Below are positions 16,229 to 22,301 of a stretch of 35,827 nucleotides of DNA, piece after piece. This DNA is from a virus: positions 1 through 35,827 of IMG/VR virus record IMGVR_UViG_3300044614_001383; one strand, written 5' to 3'. The notes under the pieces were generated by a model. That model was not told the origin of the DNA. It was given only the letters and a program-made list of their open reading frames with translations, and did not search any database. Position numbers and translations under genes: made by a program. Within the stretch, counting starts at the first letter, position 1, and each line of letters opens with the position of its first letter.

Positions 16229-16867
16229 TCAGAAGCTCAGGTCGTCGTCGGCGAAGTCCGACGCCGGCACGGCAGGCGCCGCGGCAGGCTTCGGGGCCGC
16301 CTTCGGCGCGTCCACGATGCGCGCGGCGATCTTGTCCTGCATCCAGGTCGGGAGCTTGTCGAAAATCACCCCGTCCGGCGCGTCGGTCGAGTACACCAGC
16401 GCCTCTCCCTCGAGCGCCGGCGCCGGGATCGCCTTCGGCAGCGGCATGATGGACGTGAGGTTGGCATACGTCCGGTCGCCCTTCACCGAGTGCGTCACGT
16501 TGATGAAAGCCGGCTTCCCGGCAATCTTGCCCAGGTCGAACTTCTTGAGCTCCTCCGGCGTGAACGCCTTTCCGCGCCACGAGGTCAGCAGCGCGTAGAG
16601 CGTGCTCTTCTCGTTGAGGCTCAGACCCACCGTGCGGCTGATGACCGCCGGGAGGCTCTTCGTCTCGCCGTCCTTCGTGATCTCGACCCGGATCTCCGGG
16701 ATCTGGAACCGCAGCACGACGGTGCGCTTCGGCGCGAACTGGCCGCCCGGGGACGGCTGGACGCCGACGTCCACCACCATGTCGCAGATCGCCGCATAGG
16801 CTCCCGCCTCGATGGGCTTGCGGGGCTCAAAGTTGCCGCCCGAGGCGGCGCTAACATACAGACTCAT
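16229..16867 (-). CDS. SSB-like single-stranded DNA-binding protein
   Basis: A 212-residue protein from ATG 16867. The first 150 residues have a beta-rich pattern with basic patches (KRTVVLRFQIPEIRVEITKDG, KPAFINVTHSVKGDRTYANLTSI) consistent with an OB-type fold. The end is a flexible Pro/Ala-rich linker (APKAAPKPAAAPAVPA) and an acidic tip, DFADDDLSF. This layout, core plus linker plus acidic-aromatic tip, is typical for phage and bacterial single-stranded DNA-binding proteins that recruit partner enzymes through the tip. It lies next to the exonuclease. Identity of the fold is inferred; the tip is the strongest evidence. Confidence 0.7.
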   Translation of the reverse strand: MSLYVSAASGGNFEPRKPIEAGAYAAICDMVVDVGVQPSPGGQFAPKRTVVLRFQIPEIRVEITKDGETKSLPAVISRTVGLSLNEKSTLYALLTSWRGKAFTPEELKKFDLGKIAGKPAFINVTHSVKGDRTYANLTSIMPLPKAIPAPALEGEALVYSTDAPDGVIFDKLPTWMQDKIAARIVDAPKAAPKPAAAPAVPASDFADDDLSF

Positions 16868-17091
16868 CGCTTCTCTCCTTCTTGGGATGGGGAATCAACT
16901 CTTCGGATTTCGACCACGCCGTCGTGGCCGGTAAAAATGGACAGCCCAGAGAACCGCAGCGCCTGCGCCAACTCGCCGACGCTGACGCCGACGAGGCGCG
17001 CGCGGGTCGGGGCGGTGACGCTCGCGGCGTCCACGCGCAGACCCATCGTCCGCTCTAGGCTCTTGTAGAAGTTGTCGACCGGGGCGCTCAT
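16864..17091 (-). CDS. Small hypothetical early protein
   Basis: A 75-residue protein from ATG 17091, overlapping both the preceding and following genes by four bases (ATGA). It begins MSAPVDNFYKSLERTMGLRV and has a likely helix-strand order with GVSVGELAQALRFSGLSIF, then FTGHDGVVEIRRVD. The central part could be a small helix-turn-helix-like region, but the match is not convincing. It precedes the SSB-like gene, so it is among the first genes made from the leftward operon. The function is unknown. Confidence 0.6.
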   Translation of the reverse strand: MSAPVDNFYKSLERTMGLRVDAASVTAPTRARLVGVSVGELAQALRFSGLSIFTGHDGVVEIRRVDSPSQEGEKR

Positions 17092-17282
17092 ACCCACCAC
17101 CGCGAATACTTGTGCGGCTGCACGACGCGCGCGCGGCAGTTGGGGTTTGGCAGCCGCTCGCGACGGTCGCGCAGGCACTTCCACGGCGCCGGGCGGGTGA
17201 GCGTCCAGGCAACGATGCCGAGGAAGAAGGCCGCCATGCCGAGCGTCACCACGGTGACGTAGAAGATGTCGAAGGCGCTCAT
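17088..17282 (-). CDS. Small single-span membrane protein
   Basis: A 64-residue protein from ATG 17282. The first 30 residues form a membrane span (FDIFYVTVVTLGMAAFFLGIVAWTL) followed by a basic, cysteine-containing cytoplasmic or periplasmic part (RPAPWKCLRDRRERLPNPNCRARVV). It is coupled by four-base overlaps to genes on both sides. Early phage membrane peptides often block superinfection or alter host transport, but no specific family is recognised here. Confidence 0.6.
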   Translation of the reverse strand: MSAFDIFYVTVVTLGMAAFFLGIVAWTLTRPAPWKCLRDRRERLPNPNCRARVVQPHKYSRWWV

Positions 17283-17500
17283 GCGGCCACCTGCACCGGC
17301 CAAATGCGCCCGTTGTAGGACACCCTGCCGACCTCGATTGTGCAAGCGCGGTCGGCGTAGACCGTGACGCCGTTACCAAGGGCACGCGAACCGCCGCCGC
17401 CGTTCATCACGAGCGCGTCGCGGTAGTCGTCCCACCACACAGCAACCGCTTCAACCGATTCCGCTTGCTTAACGCTGCGGCCATGCTTGATATAAACCAT
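17279..17500 (-). CDS. First gene of the leftward operon, hypothetical
   Basis: A 73-residue protein from ATG 17500 with a strong AGGAG ribosome site seven bases upstream. It starts MVYIKHGRSVKQAESVEAV and contains WWDDYRDALVMNGGGG and the strands GVTVYADRACTIEVGRVSYNGRIWPVQV, which suggest a small beta-rich fold. It is the first gene after the divergent control region and therefore probably one of the earliest made. No family is recognised. The good ribosome site and position give confidence that it is a gene. Confidence 0.65.
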   Translation of the reverse strand: MVYIKHGRSVKQAESVEAVAVWWDDYRDALVMNGGGGSRALGNGVTVYADRACTIEVGRVSYNGRIWPVQVAA

Positions 17501-17648
17501 GATGCGTCTCCTTCTATCGCTTCCGGTCGGCAACATCGCCGCCCGTGGAAAGGATACTGGCACAGCCGAAAACGGATTACAACCCCCCGGTGTAAAATAT
17601 TTTCATCCCCCCTTCCGCGCCCTATACCGAAGGTTGTACCATGTCAAC
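17501..17648. promoter_or_regulatory. Divergent early control region
   Basis: A 148-base noncoding stretch between the leftward operon and the rightward regulator gene. It is markedly more A/T-rich than the coding DNA around it. It holds the perfect 10-bp palindrome AAAATATTTT at 17594-17603 and an inverted pair TACAACC (17578-17584) and GGTTGTA (17632-17638), which are candidate operator sites for the Cro-like protein. On the minus strand, a perfect TTGACA (17647-17642) stands 15 bases before TATAGG (17626-17621), a possible but short-spaced leftward promoter. Confidence 0.5.
17600..17628 (+). promoter_or_regulatory. Rightward sigma70-like promoter candidate
   Basis: TTTTCA at 17600-17605 and TATACC at 17623-17628 are separated by 17 bases, and the start codon of the regulator follows 20 bases later. 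Each hexamer matches the sigma70 consensus at four positions. The -35 element overlaps the AAAATATTTT palindrome, so a bound regulator could repress its own transcription. Confidence 0.4.
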
Positions 17649-17861
17649 ATGAGCAGGAAAGTCACGCCGCAACACGCGGCCATCATCTACGCCGTGGACA
17701 AAGCCGGGGGCCAGTCAGCCCTTGCCAGAGTCCTGCGGATCAGGCCACAGGCCGTGCAGAAGTGGTGCGCGCGCGGCAGCGTCCCGGCGCTGCGGGTGCT
17801 TGCGGTAGAGGCCGCGACCGGTGTATCACGCAAGGCCCTGCGGCCGGATCTCTACCCATGA
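17649..17861 (+). CDS. Cro/YdaS-like DNA-binding regulator
   Basis: A 70-residue protein from ATG 17649. The sequence GGQSALARVLRIRPQAVQKWCARG is a helix-turn-helix of the Cro/YdaS type, with the turn around VLRIRPQAV and the recognition helix in QAVQKWC. Its C-terminal part (LRVLAVEAATGVSRKALRPDLYP) is also typical of YdaS-like proteins. It faces the leftward operon across an A/T-rich control region with palindromes, so it likely controls the two early promoters. No partner CI repressor or integrase is present. It overlaps the primase gene by ATGA at 17858-17861. No strong ribosome site is visible. Confidence 0.8.
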   Translation: MSRKVTPQHAAIIYAVDKAGGQSALARVLRIRPQAVQKWCARGSVPALRVLAVEAATGVSRKALRPDLYP

Positions 17862-19912
17862 CCAAGCCAGACCTCACCGCCGTCGTGCCCGTCGAGCGCG
17901 TCCTCGAGCTCGCCAAACGCGTCCCCGTGTTCCCCTGCCGGCGGCGCGACGAGGCCGACCAGAGCGGCCGCACCCTGCGCGCCAAGAGCCCCCTCACCTC
18001 CAACGGATTCAAGGCCGCGACGCAAGACGAGGCCCAGATCAGGCGCTGGTGGAGCGAGCGCCCCGACGCCCTCGTCGGTGTCCCGACCGGCTCCACCACG
18101 CGCATCGTGGCCGTGGACTACGACCACAAGTCAGCCGGGCAGGCCGCCCAAGACTGGATCGCCGAGCACCAGGACGTGCTCATCTCCACCCGGGTACACC
18201 AAACCGGCGGCGGTAGCGGCGGCCGGCACTACCTCTTCAGCCTGCCGCCAGGCGTCAAGATCAGGGGCGGCGTCTCCGTCACCTTGGGCAAGGTGCGACG
18301 CGACGGGCTCGACATCCGCGCCGAGGGCGGCTACATCGTCTGGTGGCCGCTGCACTTCGGGCAGCAGGGGCCGGTCGGAGACATCCAGCCGCTCCCCGCC
18401 GGGCTCATCGACGAGCGCCGCATGGACCTCGAGCTGCCGGCCGAGGTCGCCAAGAAACTCCCGCCCAAGCCCGGCACCAGCCAAGACTTCCAGCGCGACC
18501 TGCCGCGGCTCACCGAGGCGCTCGCCTACATCGACCCGACCGGATACGACGCCTGGCTGATGGTCGGCATGGCGCTGCACCACGCCTCCGGCGGCGCAGA
18601 CGACGGACTCGAACTCTGGGACTCGTGGTCCTGCGGCGGCATCACCGGCGAACTCCCGGCCTCCTACGCCGGGCGCGCCGACATCGAGTACCGGTGGCAG
18701 TCCTTCCACCTCGACCGCGGCGGCGGCGTCACCCTCGGCAGCGTGTTCAACGCCGCCAAGGCGGGCGGCTGGACTCCCATCCCAGAGGCCGTGCGCATCG
18801 GCCCGCCGCCGCGCGATGAGCCGGCCCCAGACTACGCCGACGTTCCCGAGGCGCGCGGCATGGTCCGCAGCCTTGAGCCGGACGCTGCGGCGGTGACGCC
18901 GGGCGCCACGAACGCGACGGGACGCCGGCTCACGCTGCGCACCATCGGCGCCATCGTCGCCGAGCGGCGCGAGGCCACCTGGCTGATTCACAACGTGCTC
19001 GAGGCCAACGTGCTCGCCGTGCTCGCCGGGCCGCGCGCGAGCTTCAAGTCGTTCATCGCCCTCGACTGGGCCATGCGGATCGCCGTCGCCGGCAACCCGG
19101 TCGTCATCCTCTCGGGCGAGGGCGCAGGTCTCGGGCGGCGCGCCGAGGCATGGATGCAGGAGCACGGCAACGGGCGCCCCCTCAGCGAGCTGCGGCTGCT
19201 CGCCCTCGAATCGGTCGCCAACCTCAACGCCGAGGCGGACATGGGGTCGCTCCAGCAGGGCATCGACGAGGCCGGCATCCGCCCGGCGCTGATCATCGTG
19301 GACACCTTCAGCAAGTTCTCCGCCGGGCTCGACGAGAACTCGAACCAGGAGGTGGCCGAGTACCTCTCGAAGCTCACCGTCGGGCTGCGGGAGCGGTACA
19401 GCGCCACGGTATTGCTCGTCGCACACTCCGGCCACGGCGACAGCAAGCGCCCGCGAGGCGCGTCGGCGCTCATGGCCAACCCGGACGCCGAGTACATCGT
19501 CGAGCGGCCCGATGTCCAGGCGATGGTCGTGAACGTCACCCGCGAGCGGTTCAAGGATACCGCCAGCATGGCACCCATCGCCTACGAGGCCACCGAGGTG
19601 GACCTGGGGCGCGCCGACAAGTACGGCGAGCGGGTCAAGTCGCTGGTGATGCGCGAGACCGCCGCGGCGGGGCGCAAGGAGCGCGAGCCGATGCCGCAGG
19701 GCAAGGCACAGCGCCAGCTGCTCACGGCCCTGAGGGAGCGCCAGAAGGGCAGCGACTCGGAGATGATCTGGTCGCTGCCGGACCTGCGGCAGATCGGCAG
19801 GGAGGCGGCGATGAGCAAGACGACCGCCCACGCGGCCGCCGAGGCGCTGGCCTTTTCGCCCTTTATGACGGGCACCGTCGGGGGATACAAACTGTCGAGG
19901 GAGGGCAAGTAA
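17858..19912 (+). CDS. PrimPol primase-polymerase fused to RecA-fold helicase
   Basis: A 684-residue replication protein. Residues 10-180 form an archaeo-eukaryotic primase (PrimPol) domain: Asp87-x-Asp89 in VAVDYDH, the GGRH loop with His124, and Asp152 in GLDIRAEGGYIV. Residues of about 205-300 resemble a PriCT-type domain (RLTEALAYIDPTGYDAWLMVGMALH). Residues 375-600 are a RecA/AAA_25-type helicase with Walker A GPRASFKS (Lys397) and Walker B LIIVDT (Asp482). The C-terminal 70 residues look like a winged helix. Such fusions prime and unwind phage or plasmid DNA, and the PrimPol part may extend DNA itself. The start ATG 17858 overlaps the regulator's stop; upstream in-frame codons run through the control region. 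Confidence 0.9.
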   Translation: MTKPDLTAVVPVERVLELAKRVPVFPCRRRDEADQSGRTLRAKSPLTSNGFKAATQDEAQIRRWWSERPDALVGVPTGSTTRIVAVDYDHKSAGQAAQDWIAEHQDVLISTRVHQTGGGSGGRHYLFSLPPGVKIRGGVSVTLGKVRRDGLDIRAEGGYIVWWPLHFGQQGPVGDIQPLPAGLIDERRMDLELPAEVAKKLPPKPGTSQDFQRDLPRLTEALAYIDPTGYDAWLMVGMALHHASGGADDGLELWDSWSCGGITGELPASYAGRADIEYRWQSFHLDRGGGVTLGSVFNAAKAGGWTPIPEAVRIGPPPRDEPAPDYADVPEARGMVRSLEPDAAAVTPGATNATGRRLTLRTIGAIVAERREATWLIHNVLEANVLAVLAGPRASFKSFIALDWAMRIAVAGNPVVILSGEGAGLGRRAEAWMQEHGNGRPLSELRLLALESVANLNAEADMGSLQQGIDEAGIRPALIIVDTFSKFSAGLDENSNQEVAEYLSKLTVGLRERYSATVLLVAHSGHGDSKRPRGASALMANPDAEYIVERPDVQAMVVNVTRERFKDTASMAPIAYEATEVDLGRADKYGERVKSLVMRETAAAGRKEREPMPQGKAQRQLLTALRERQKGSDSEMIWSLPDLRQIGREAAMSKTTAHAAAEALAFSPFMTGTVGGYKLSREGK

Positions 19913-19914
19913 CT

Positions 19915-20220
19915 GTGGCAAAAATGAGACAGAATCAGGTACGAAAGGTACGAAAGGTACGAAATGTACCCGTTCGTACCGTACGAACCGGGTACGAAAG
20001 GTACGAGAGTCCTTTAGGACTCGTACCTTTTGTACCGTACCCGAGGTTGGAACTTGAACCAGCCAAGACCGAGACCGCCTTCGGCCGGAGGATGGTCGAG
20101 GGGCTCGGGGAGGAGGGGTTCAGGGTGGCCAAGACCCTGCAGGCTCACTTCGGCGCCAAGGTCGTCCACTACCAGGACGCCAAGGGCGAGGTCGGCACCG
20201 ACCCGAGGTGGCCGGCGTGA
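19915..20220 (+). CDS. Hypothetical protein whose 5' part overlaps an iteron cluster
   Basis: An open frame of 101 residues from GTG 19915 (GAGGGAGGG upstream) or ATG 19924. The first 45 codons run through a tandem and inverted repeat cluster and give a basic low-complexity peptide (VRKVRKVRNVPVRTVRTG). Their third positions are A/T-rich, unlike the rest of this genome. From about 20060 codon use becomes typical, and the last 50 residues (FGRRMVEGLGEEGFRVAKTLQAHFGAKVVHYQD) look like a real small protein. So either the gene begins at 19915 and embeds the repeats, or a shorter gene starts near TTG 20047 or ATG 20092 and the repeats are noncoding. No family is recognised. Confidence 0.45.
   Translation: MAKMRQNQVRKVRKVRNVPVRTVRTGYERYESPLGLVPFVPYPRLELEPAKTETAFGRRMVEGLGEEGFRVAKTLQAHFGAKVVHYQDAKGEVGTDPRWPA
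19938..20030. repeat. GGTACGAAA iterons with palindrome and long hairpin
   Basis: Three perfect tandem copies of the 9-mer GGTACGAAA occupy 19938-19964. A 17-base palindrome, GTTCGTAC-C-GTACGAAC, follows at 19972-19988. A further copy lies at 19991-19999, and the partial unit GGTACGAG begins at 20000. A hairpin follows: the arm AAAGGTACG-AG-AGTCC (19997-20012) pairs with GGACTCGTACCTTT (20017-20030) around a TTTA loop, with only a two-base bulge. All elements use the same GGTACGA core in both orientations. This is the structure expected of a binding site array for an initiator, regulator or segregation protein, right after the primase-helicase gene. Confidence 0.85.
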
Positions 20221-20507
20221 CCCAGCAGAAGATTGACCTAAACCATACCGGGCCGCTCGAGTGGATGGACGACGTGTTCTGGGACAAGGTTTCGACCGAC
20301 GGCCGGTTCTGTATCCGGGGGCAGCGGATTGGCGATAAGGTCGAGTACGTCGTCTGGCGGATGGGGCCGAACGGGAAGGTCATCCCGAGGTGGATCGGCG
20401 TGGCTCCCTCCTTCGCCGAGGCCGTCGAGCTCGCCGAGAACGACCGAGGCGGCAAGGCGCCGTCCATCAACCTGCTCTGGAAGGTGGCCGATGAGAAAGC
20501 CGGCTAA
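20217..20507 (+). CDS. Small hypothetical protein
   Basis: A 96-residue protein. GTG 20217 is chosen over GTG 20208 because GAGGTG lies six bases before it and because it makes a GTGA overlap with the preceding stop. The sequence is acidic and beta-rich with aromatic residues (LEWMDDVFWDKVSTDGRFCIRG, VEYVVWRMGPNGKVIPRWIG) and ends in a helix (SFAEAVELAENDRGG). No known motif is seen. Its position in the rightward operon between the primase and a nuclease suggests an accessory early function. It overlaps the following gene by 17 bases. Confidence 0.6.
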   Translation: MTQQKIDLNHTGPLEWMDDVFWDKVSTDGRFCIRGQRIGDKVEYVVWRMGPNGKVIPRWIGVAPSFAEAVELAENDRGGKAPSINLLWKVADEKAG

Positions 20508-20871
20508 GCTCTGCCCGGTCTGCCTGGCCGAGAACACCGGCGGGCTTCCTCATCGGCACCATCGAGAGGGGAACCGGAAGAAGGCGCGCACGGTTGAGCA
20601 GATCAGCGAGATGGCGCGACAGAGAATCGAGGCCAACCAGGTGCGGCTCATCGTCGGCGCCGCGGTCGATGACGCGAGGGAGCCGGACGATTGGGACCCG
20701 GGCGCCAAGAGGGCGGCCTACCATCGCGCCTACTACGCCAAGAACATCGAGCGCCGGCGTCGGCAGGCGAGGGATGCGAAACGCGCGCGCGCCATGTTGC
20801 GGAACCTGCGCCCCTTGATTGCCGGCCTCTGTCATGCGGTAGACTTGGGGCGACTGACCGCGAGGTGGTGA
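20491..20871 (+). CDS. Small Cys/His-containing basic protein
   Basis: A 126-residue protein from ATG 20491. Near the N-terminus it has CPVC (Cys8, Cys11) and HRHH (His21, His23, His24), a likely zinc-binding knuckle. It continues as a long, very basic helix (KRAAYHRAYYAKNIERRRRQARDAKRARAM), which could bind DNA or RNA. A longer in-frame extension upstream has poor codon use and is rejected. The end overlaps the nuclease gene as TGATG. No family is recognised. It resembles small phage proteins linked to HNH-type or recombination genes, but there is no catalytic motif. Confidence 0.6.
   Translation: MRKPAKLCPVCLAENTGGLPHRHHREGNRKKARTVEQISEMARQRIEANQVRLIVGAAVDDAREPDDWDPGAKRAAYHRAYYAKNIERRRRQARDAKRARAMLRNLRPLIAGLCHAVDLGRLTARW
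20815..20845 (+). promoter_or_regulatory. Weak promoter candidate before nuclease-terminase genes
   Basis: TTGATT at 20815-20820 and TAGACT at 20840-20845 match the sigma70 hexamers at four positions each, but the spacer is 19 bases, which is long. It lies inside the preceding gene and 25 bases before ATG 20871. The -10 word is the same TAGACT seen before the gene at 11361. Confidence 0.25.
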
Positions 20872-21194
20872 TGGGCAAGCGACAGAGACAACGAGGCGCC
20901 GAGACCGAGCGAGAGGTGTGCAAGATCATCACCGAATCGACGGGGTGGCAGACCAATCGCATTCTGGGGCAGGCCAGAGACGGCGGGGCTGATATCCGGC
21001 TCGCTCGGTGGGTGCTCGAGGTCAAGCGCAGGAAGTCCATCGCGGTCTACGAGTGGGTCGACCAGGCCACCGCTGCGTGTGCGCCCTACGAGATCCCGGC
21101 GGTCGTGTGCCGAGGCGACAAGCGCGAGTTCTTGGTCATCCAGCGCCTCGACGACTGGCTGAACCTGGTCAAGCCGCAGCTGCCCGAACGATGA
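20871..21194 (+). CDS. PD-(D/E)XK endonuclease (Holliday-junction resolvase-like)
   Basis: A 107-residue nuclease from ATG 20871. The N-terminal helix carries acidic residues (GAETEREVCKII), followed by GGADIRL with Asp41 and VLEVKRRK with Glu50 and Lys52. This E...D...ExK order is the PD-(D/E)XK core, and the short length and basic stretch fit archaeal Hjc-like or related resolvases. It could resolve branched DNA before packaging or act as a host-DNA nuclease. It is coupled on both sides by overlaps (TGATG before, ATGA after), so it is co-expressed with the NrdR-like zinc ribbon and small terminase. Confidence 0.75.
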   Translation: MGKRQRQRGAETEREVCKIITESTGWQTNRILGQARDGGADIRLARWVLEVKRRKSIAVYEWVDQATAACAPYEIPAVVCRGDKREFLVIQRLDDWLNLVKPQLPER

Positions 21195-21484
21195 AGTGCC
21201 CGAAATGCTCCAAGCCGTCCGAGGTCGTGAAGGTCTACCAGTTCCCGGCTGAGGCTCGGCGTCGGCGGGAGTGCCTGACCTGCGGGCACCGGTTCACGAC
21301 CTCAGAGAAGCTCTGGCGCCGCGTCTATGCCGAGGAGGTCAAGCATCGGCCTGCGCCTCGAGCTGGCAGACAGGAGCGAGCGGAACCCATGAAGCGGCGC
21401 TGGTCGAACTTCGACGTGGTGCCGGTGGATGGCTATGACATGGACTACGAAGACGTTAGCACCTATGTGCATGTGAGCGACTAA
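21191..21484 (+). CDS. NrdR-type zinc-ribbon protein without ATP-cone
   Basis: A 97-residue protein from ATG 21191. Residues 3-39 (CPKCSKPSEV ... RRRRECLTCGHRFTTSEK) closely match the zinc ribbon of NrdR, with Cys3, Cys6, Cys28 and Cys31 as metal ligands. In bacteria NrdR represses ribonucleotide reductase genes by DNA binding, with an ATP-cone domain sensing nucleotides. Here the ATP-cone is missing and is replaced by a short basic then acidic tail (VDGYDMDYEDVSTYVHVSD). It may bind NrdR boxes without control by nucleotides, or serve as a phage regulator. It overlaps the nuclease gene and precedes the small terminase. Confidence 0.7.
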   Translation: MKCPKCSKPSEVVKVYQFPAEARRRRECLTCGHRFTTSEKLWRRVYAEEVKHRPAPRAGRQERAEPMKRRWSNFDVVPVDGYDMDYEDVSTYVHVSD

Positions 21485-21984
21485 TGGCAGGGACACCACG
21501 AAAGCGAGAGCGCCGCGAGAAGGCGCACCAGATCATCAGCTCGCCGGACTTCTGGGAGCAGCTCTGGATTCACCTTGCCGATGGGCATTCACTTCGGTCC
21601 TTCATCAGCGGCAGCGAGGTTCCGTTCGCCATCCTCTGGGGGAAGATGCAGTCCGACCCGGCCTTGATGGAGCGTTACGAGATCGTCCGCAACGCGCGCG
21701 CCCTGCTGAACGCCGAGCGAATCGAGGCGCTGGCCGAGAAGGTCGAGCAGGAGCAGATGGACCCGAACGCCGCGAAGGTGGCGATGGGGGCGAGGCAATG
21801 GCTGGCCGAGCGGATGGACCCGAAGCGCTGGGGGAACAAGATTCAGAGCGACGTGCGCATTACCGATACGACGGCGCTGCACCTTGCTGCGGTGCGCGAC
21901 CTGATGCGAACCGTGAGCGTCCAAGAGCCCGAAAAGCTGACGTCGGACGGGGCGTCCGACGGTCTGCCTGCGCGCGATTCTTAA
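21484..21984 (+). CDS. terS: Small terminase subunit
   Basis: A 166-residue protein from ATG 21484, one base into the previous stop. The N-terminal half has helices likely to bind DNA (LADGHSLRSFISGSEVPFAILWGKM). It continues with the helical, charged oligomerisation segment (RNARALLNAERIEALAEKVEQEQMD) and the family-like AMGARQWLAERMDPKRWGNK. The C-terminal 30 residues are flexible. The subunit recognises the phage DNA start site and loads the large terminase, whose gene follows after a 345-base noncoding stretch. Position and the RQWLAERMDPKRWG segment are the main evidence. Confidence 0.75.
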   Translation: MAGTPRKRERREKAHQIISSPDFWEQLWIHLADGHSLRSFISGSEVPFAILWGKMQSDPALMERYEIVRNARALLNAERIEALAEKVEQEQMDPNAAKVAMGARQWLAERMDPKRWGNKIQSDVRITDTTALHLAAVRDLMRTVSVQEPEKLTSDGASDGLPARDS

Positions 21985-21992
21985 GACCGGCC

Positions 21993-22035
21993 TGTGGATA
22001 ACTCTGTGGATAACCTGTGGATAACCTGTGGATAA
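21993..22035 (-). promoter_or_regulatory. Four phased DnaA boxes (TTATCCACA)
   Basis: The perfect DnaA box, TTATCCACA on the minus strand (TGTGGATAA on the plus strand), occurs at 21993-22001, 22005-22013, 22016-22024 and 22027-22035. The starts are 12, 11 and 11 bases apart, about one helical turn, and all face the same way. This is the arrangement expected for cooperative loading of host DnaA. An alternative is that the repeats are recognised by the small terminase encoded just before. Confidence 0.8.
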
Positions 22036-22094
22036 CTCACGGCCTGGCGATCAGCACGCGCTCGGGCGCAGATGTGCAAGCGCACGCACGGCGC

Positions 22095-22225
22095 AAGTGC
22101 TTGATTCGCAAGGGTTTGCGGCGCGTAGTGCGTATAACACCCATTATGTTAAATCGGGGCGATTGTGACCGCCCTGCGGACAGACTCCCCCCTTCGACGA
22201 CGGGGCGCGCGTAAGTGCTTGATTC
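22095..22225 (+). repeat. Direct repeat of 13 bases
   Basis: AAGTGCTTGATTC occurs at 22095-22107 and again at 22213-22225, each preceded by GCGC or GCGCGT and followed by a C/A-rich word then AGGG. The two copies lie 118 bases apart in noncoding DNA between the terminase genes. They are candidates for protein-binding sites of packaging or replication. Confidence 0.6.
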
Positions 22226-22265
22226 CCCTAGGGTCGGGGCGCCGGGCGATTCCGGCCGCCCGCCA

Positions 22266-22301
22266 GACCCCCCCCCGGGGGGTGGCCCCCGCCGGGGGGT
22301 C
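22266..22301. repeat. G/C homopolymer hairpin before the large terminase
   Basis: GACCCCCC at 22266-22273 pairs with GGGGGGTC at 22294-22301, and internal C and G runs allow alternative pairings. No T-run follows, so it is not a normal intrinsic terminator. It ends 28 bases before the terL start codon, which has no clear ribosome site. Homopolymers of this kind are also sensitive to assembly errors. Confidence 0.55.

Noticed and set aside
17465-17857. N-terminal extension of the PrimPol-helicase to ATG 17465
   Set aside because: The extension would run through the A/T-rich control region and the whole Cro-like gene in another frame. ATG 17858 overlaps the regulator stop and begins directly at the conserved primase domain.
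18131-19921. Antisense open frame of 596 codons opposite the PrimPol-helicase
   Set aside because: G/C-rich genes with strong third-position bias create long open frames on the other strand. The plus-strand frame has clear primase and helicase motifs; the antisense translation is low-complexity Arg/Gly/His/Val text without motifs.
19938-20030. CRISPR-like array
   Set aside because: The 9-base units are directly adjacent without unique spacers, and no cas genes are present; the Cas4-like nuclease at 15519 fits phage recombination.
22017-22214. Possible 65-codon gene across the DnaA boxes
   Set aside because: It starts inside the third DnaA box, has no ribosome site, and its codon use is unlike genes of this genome.
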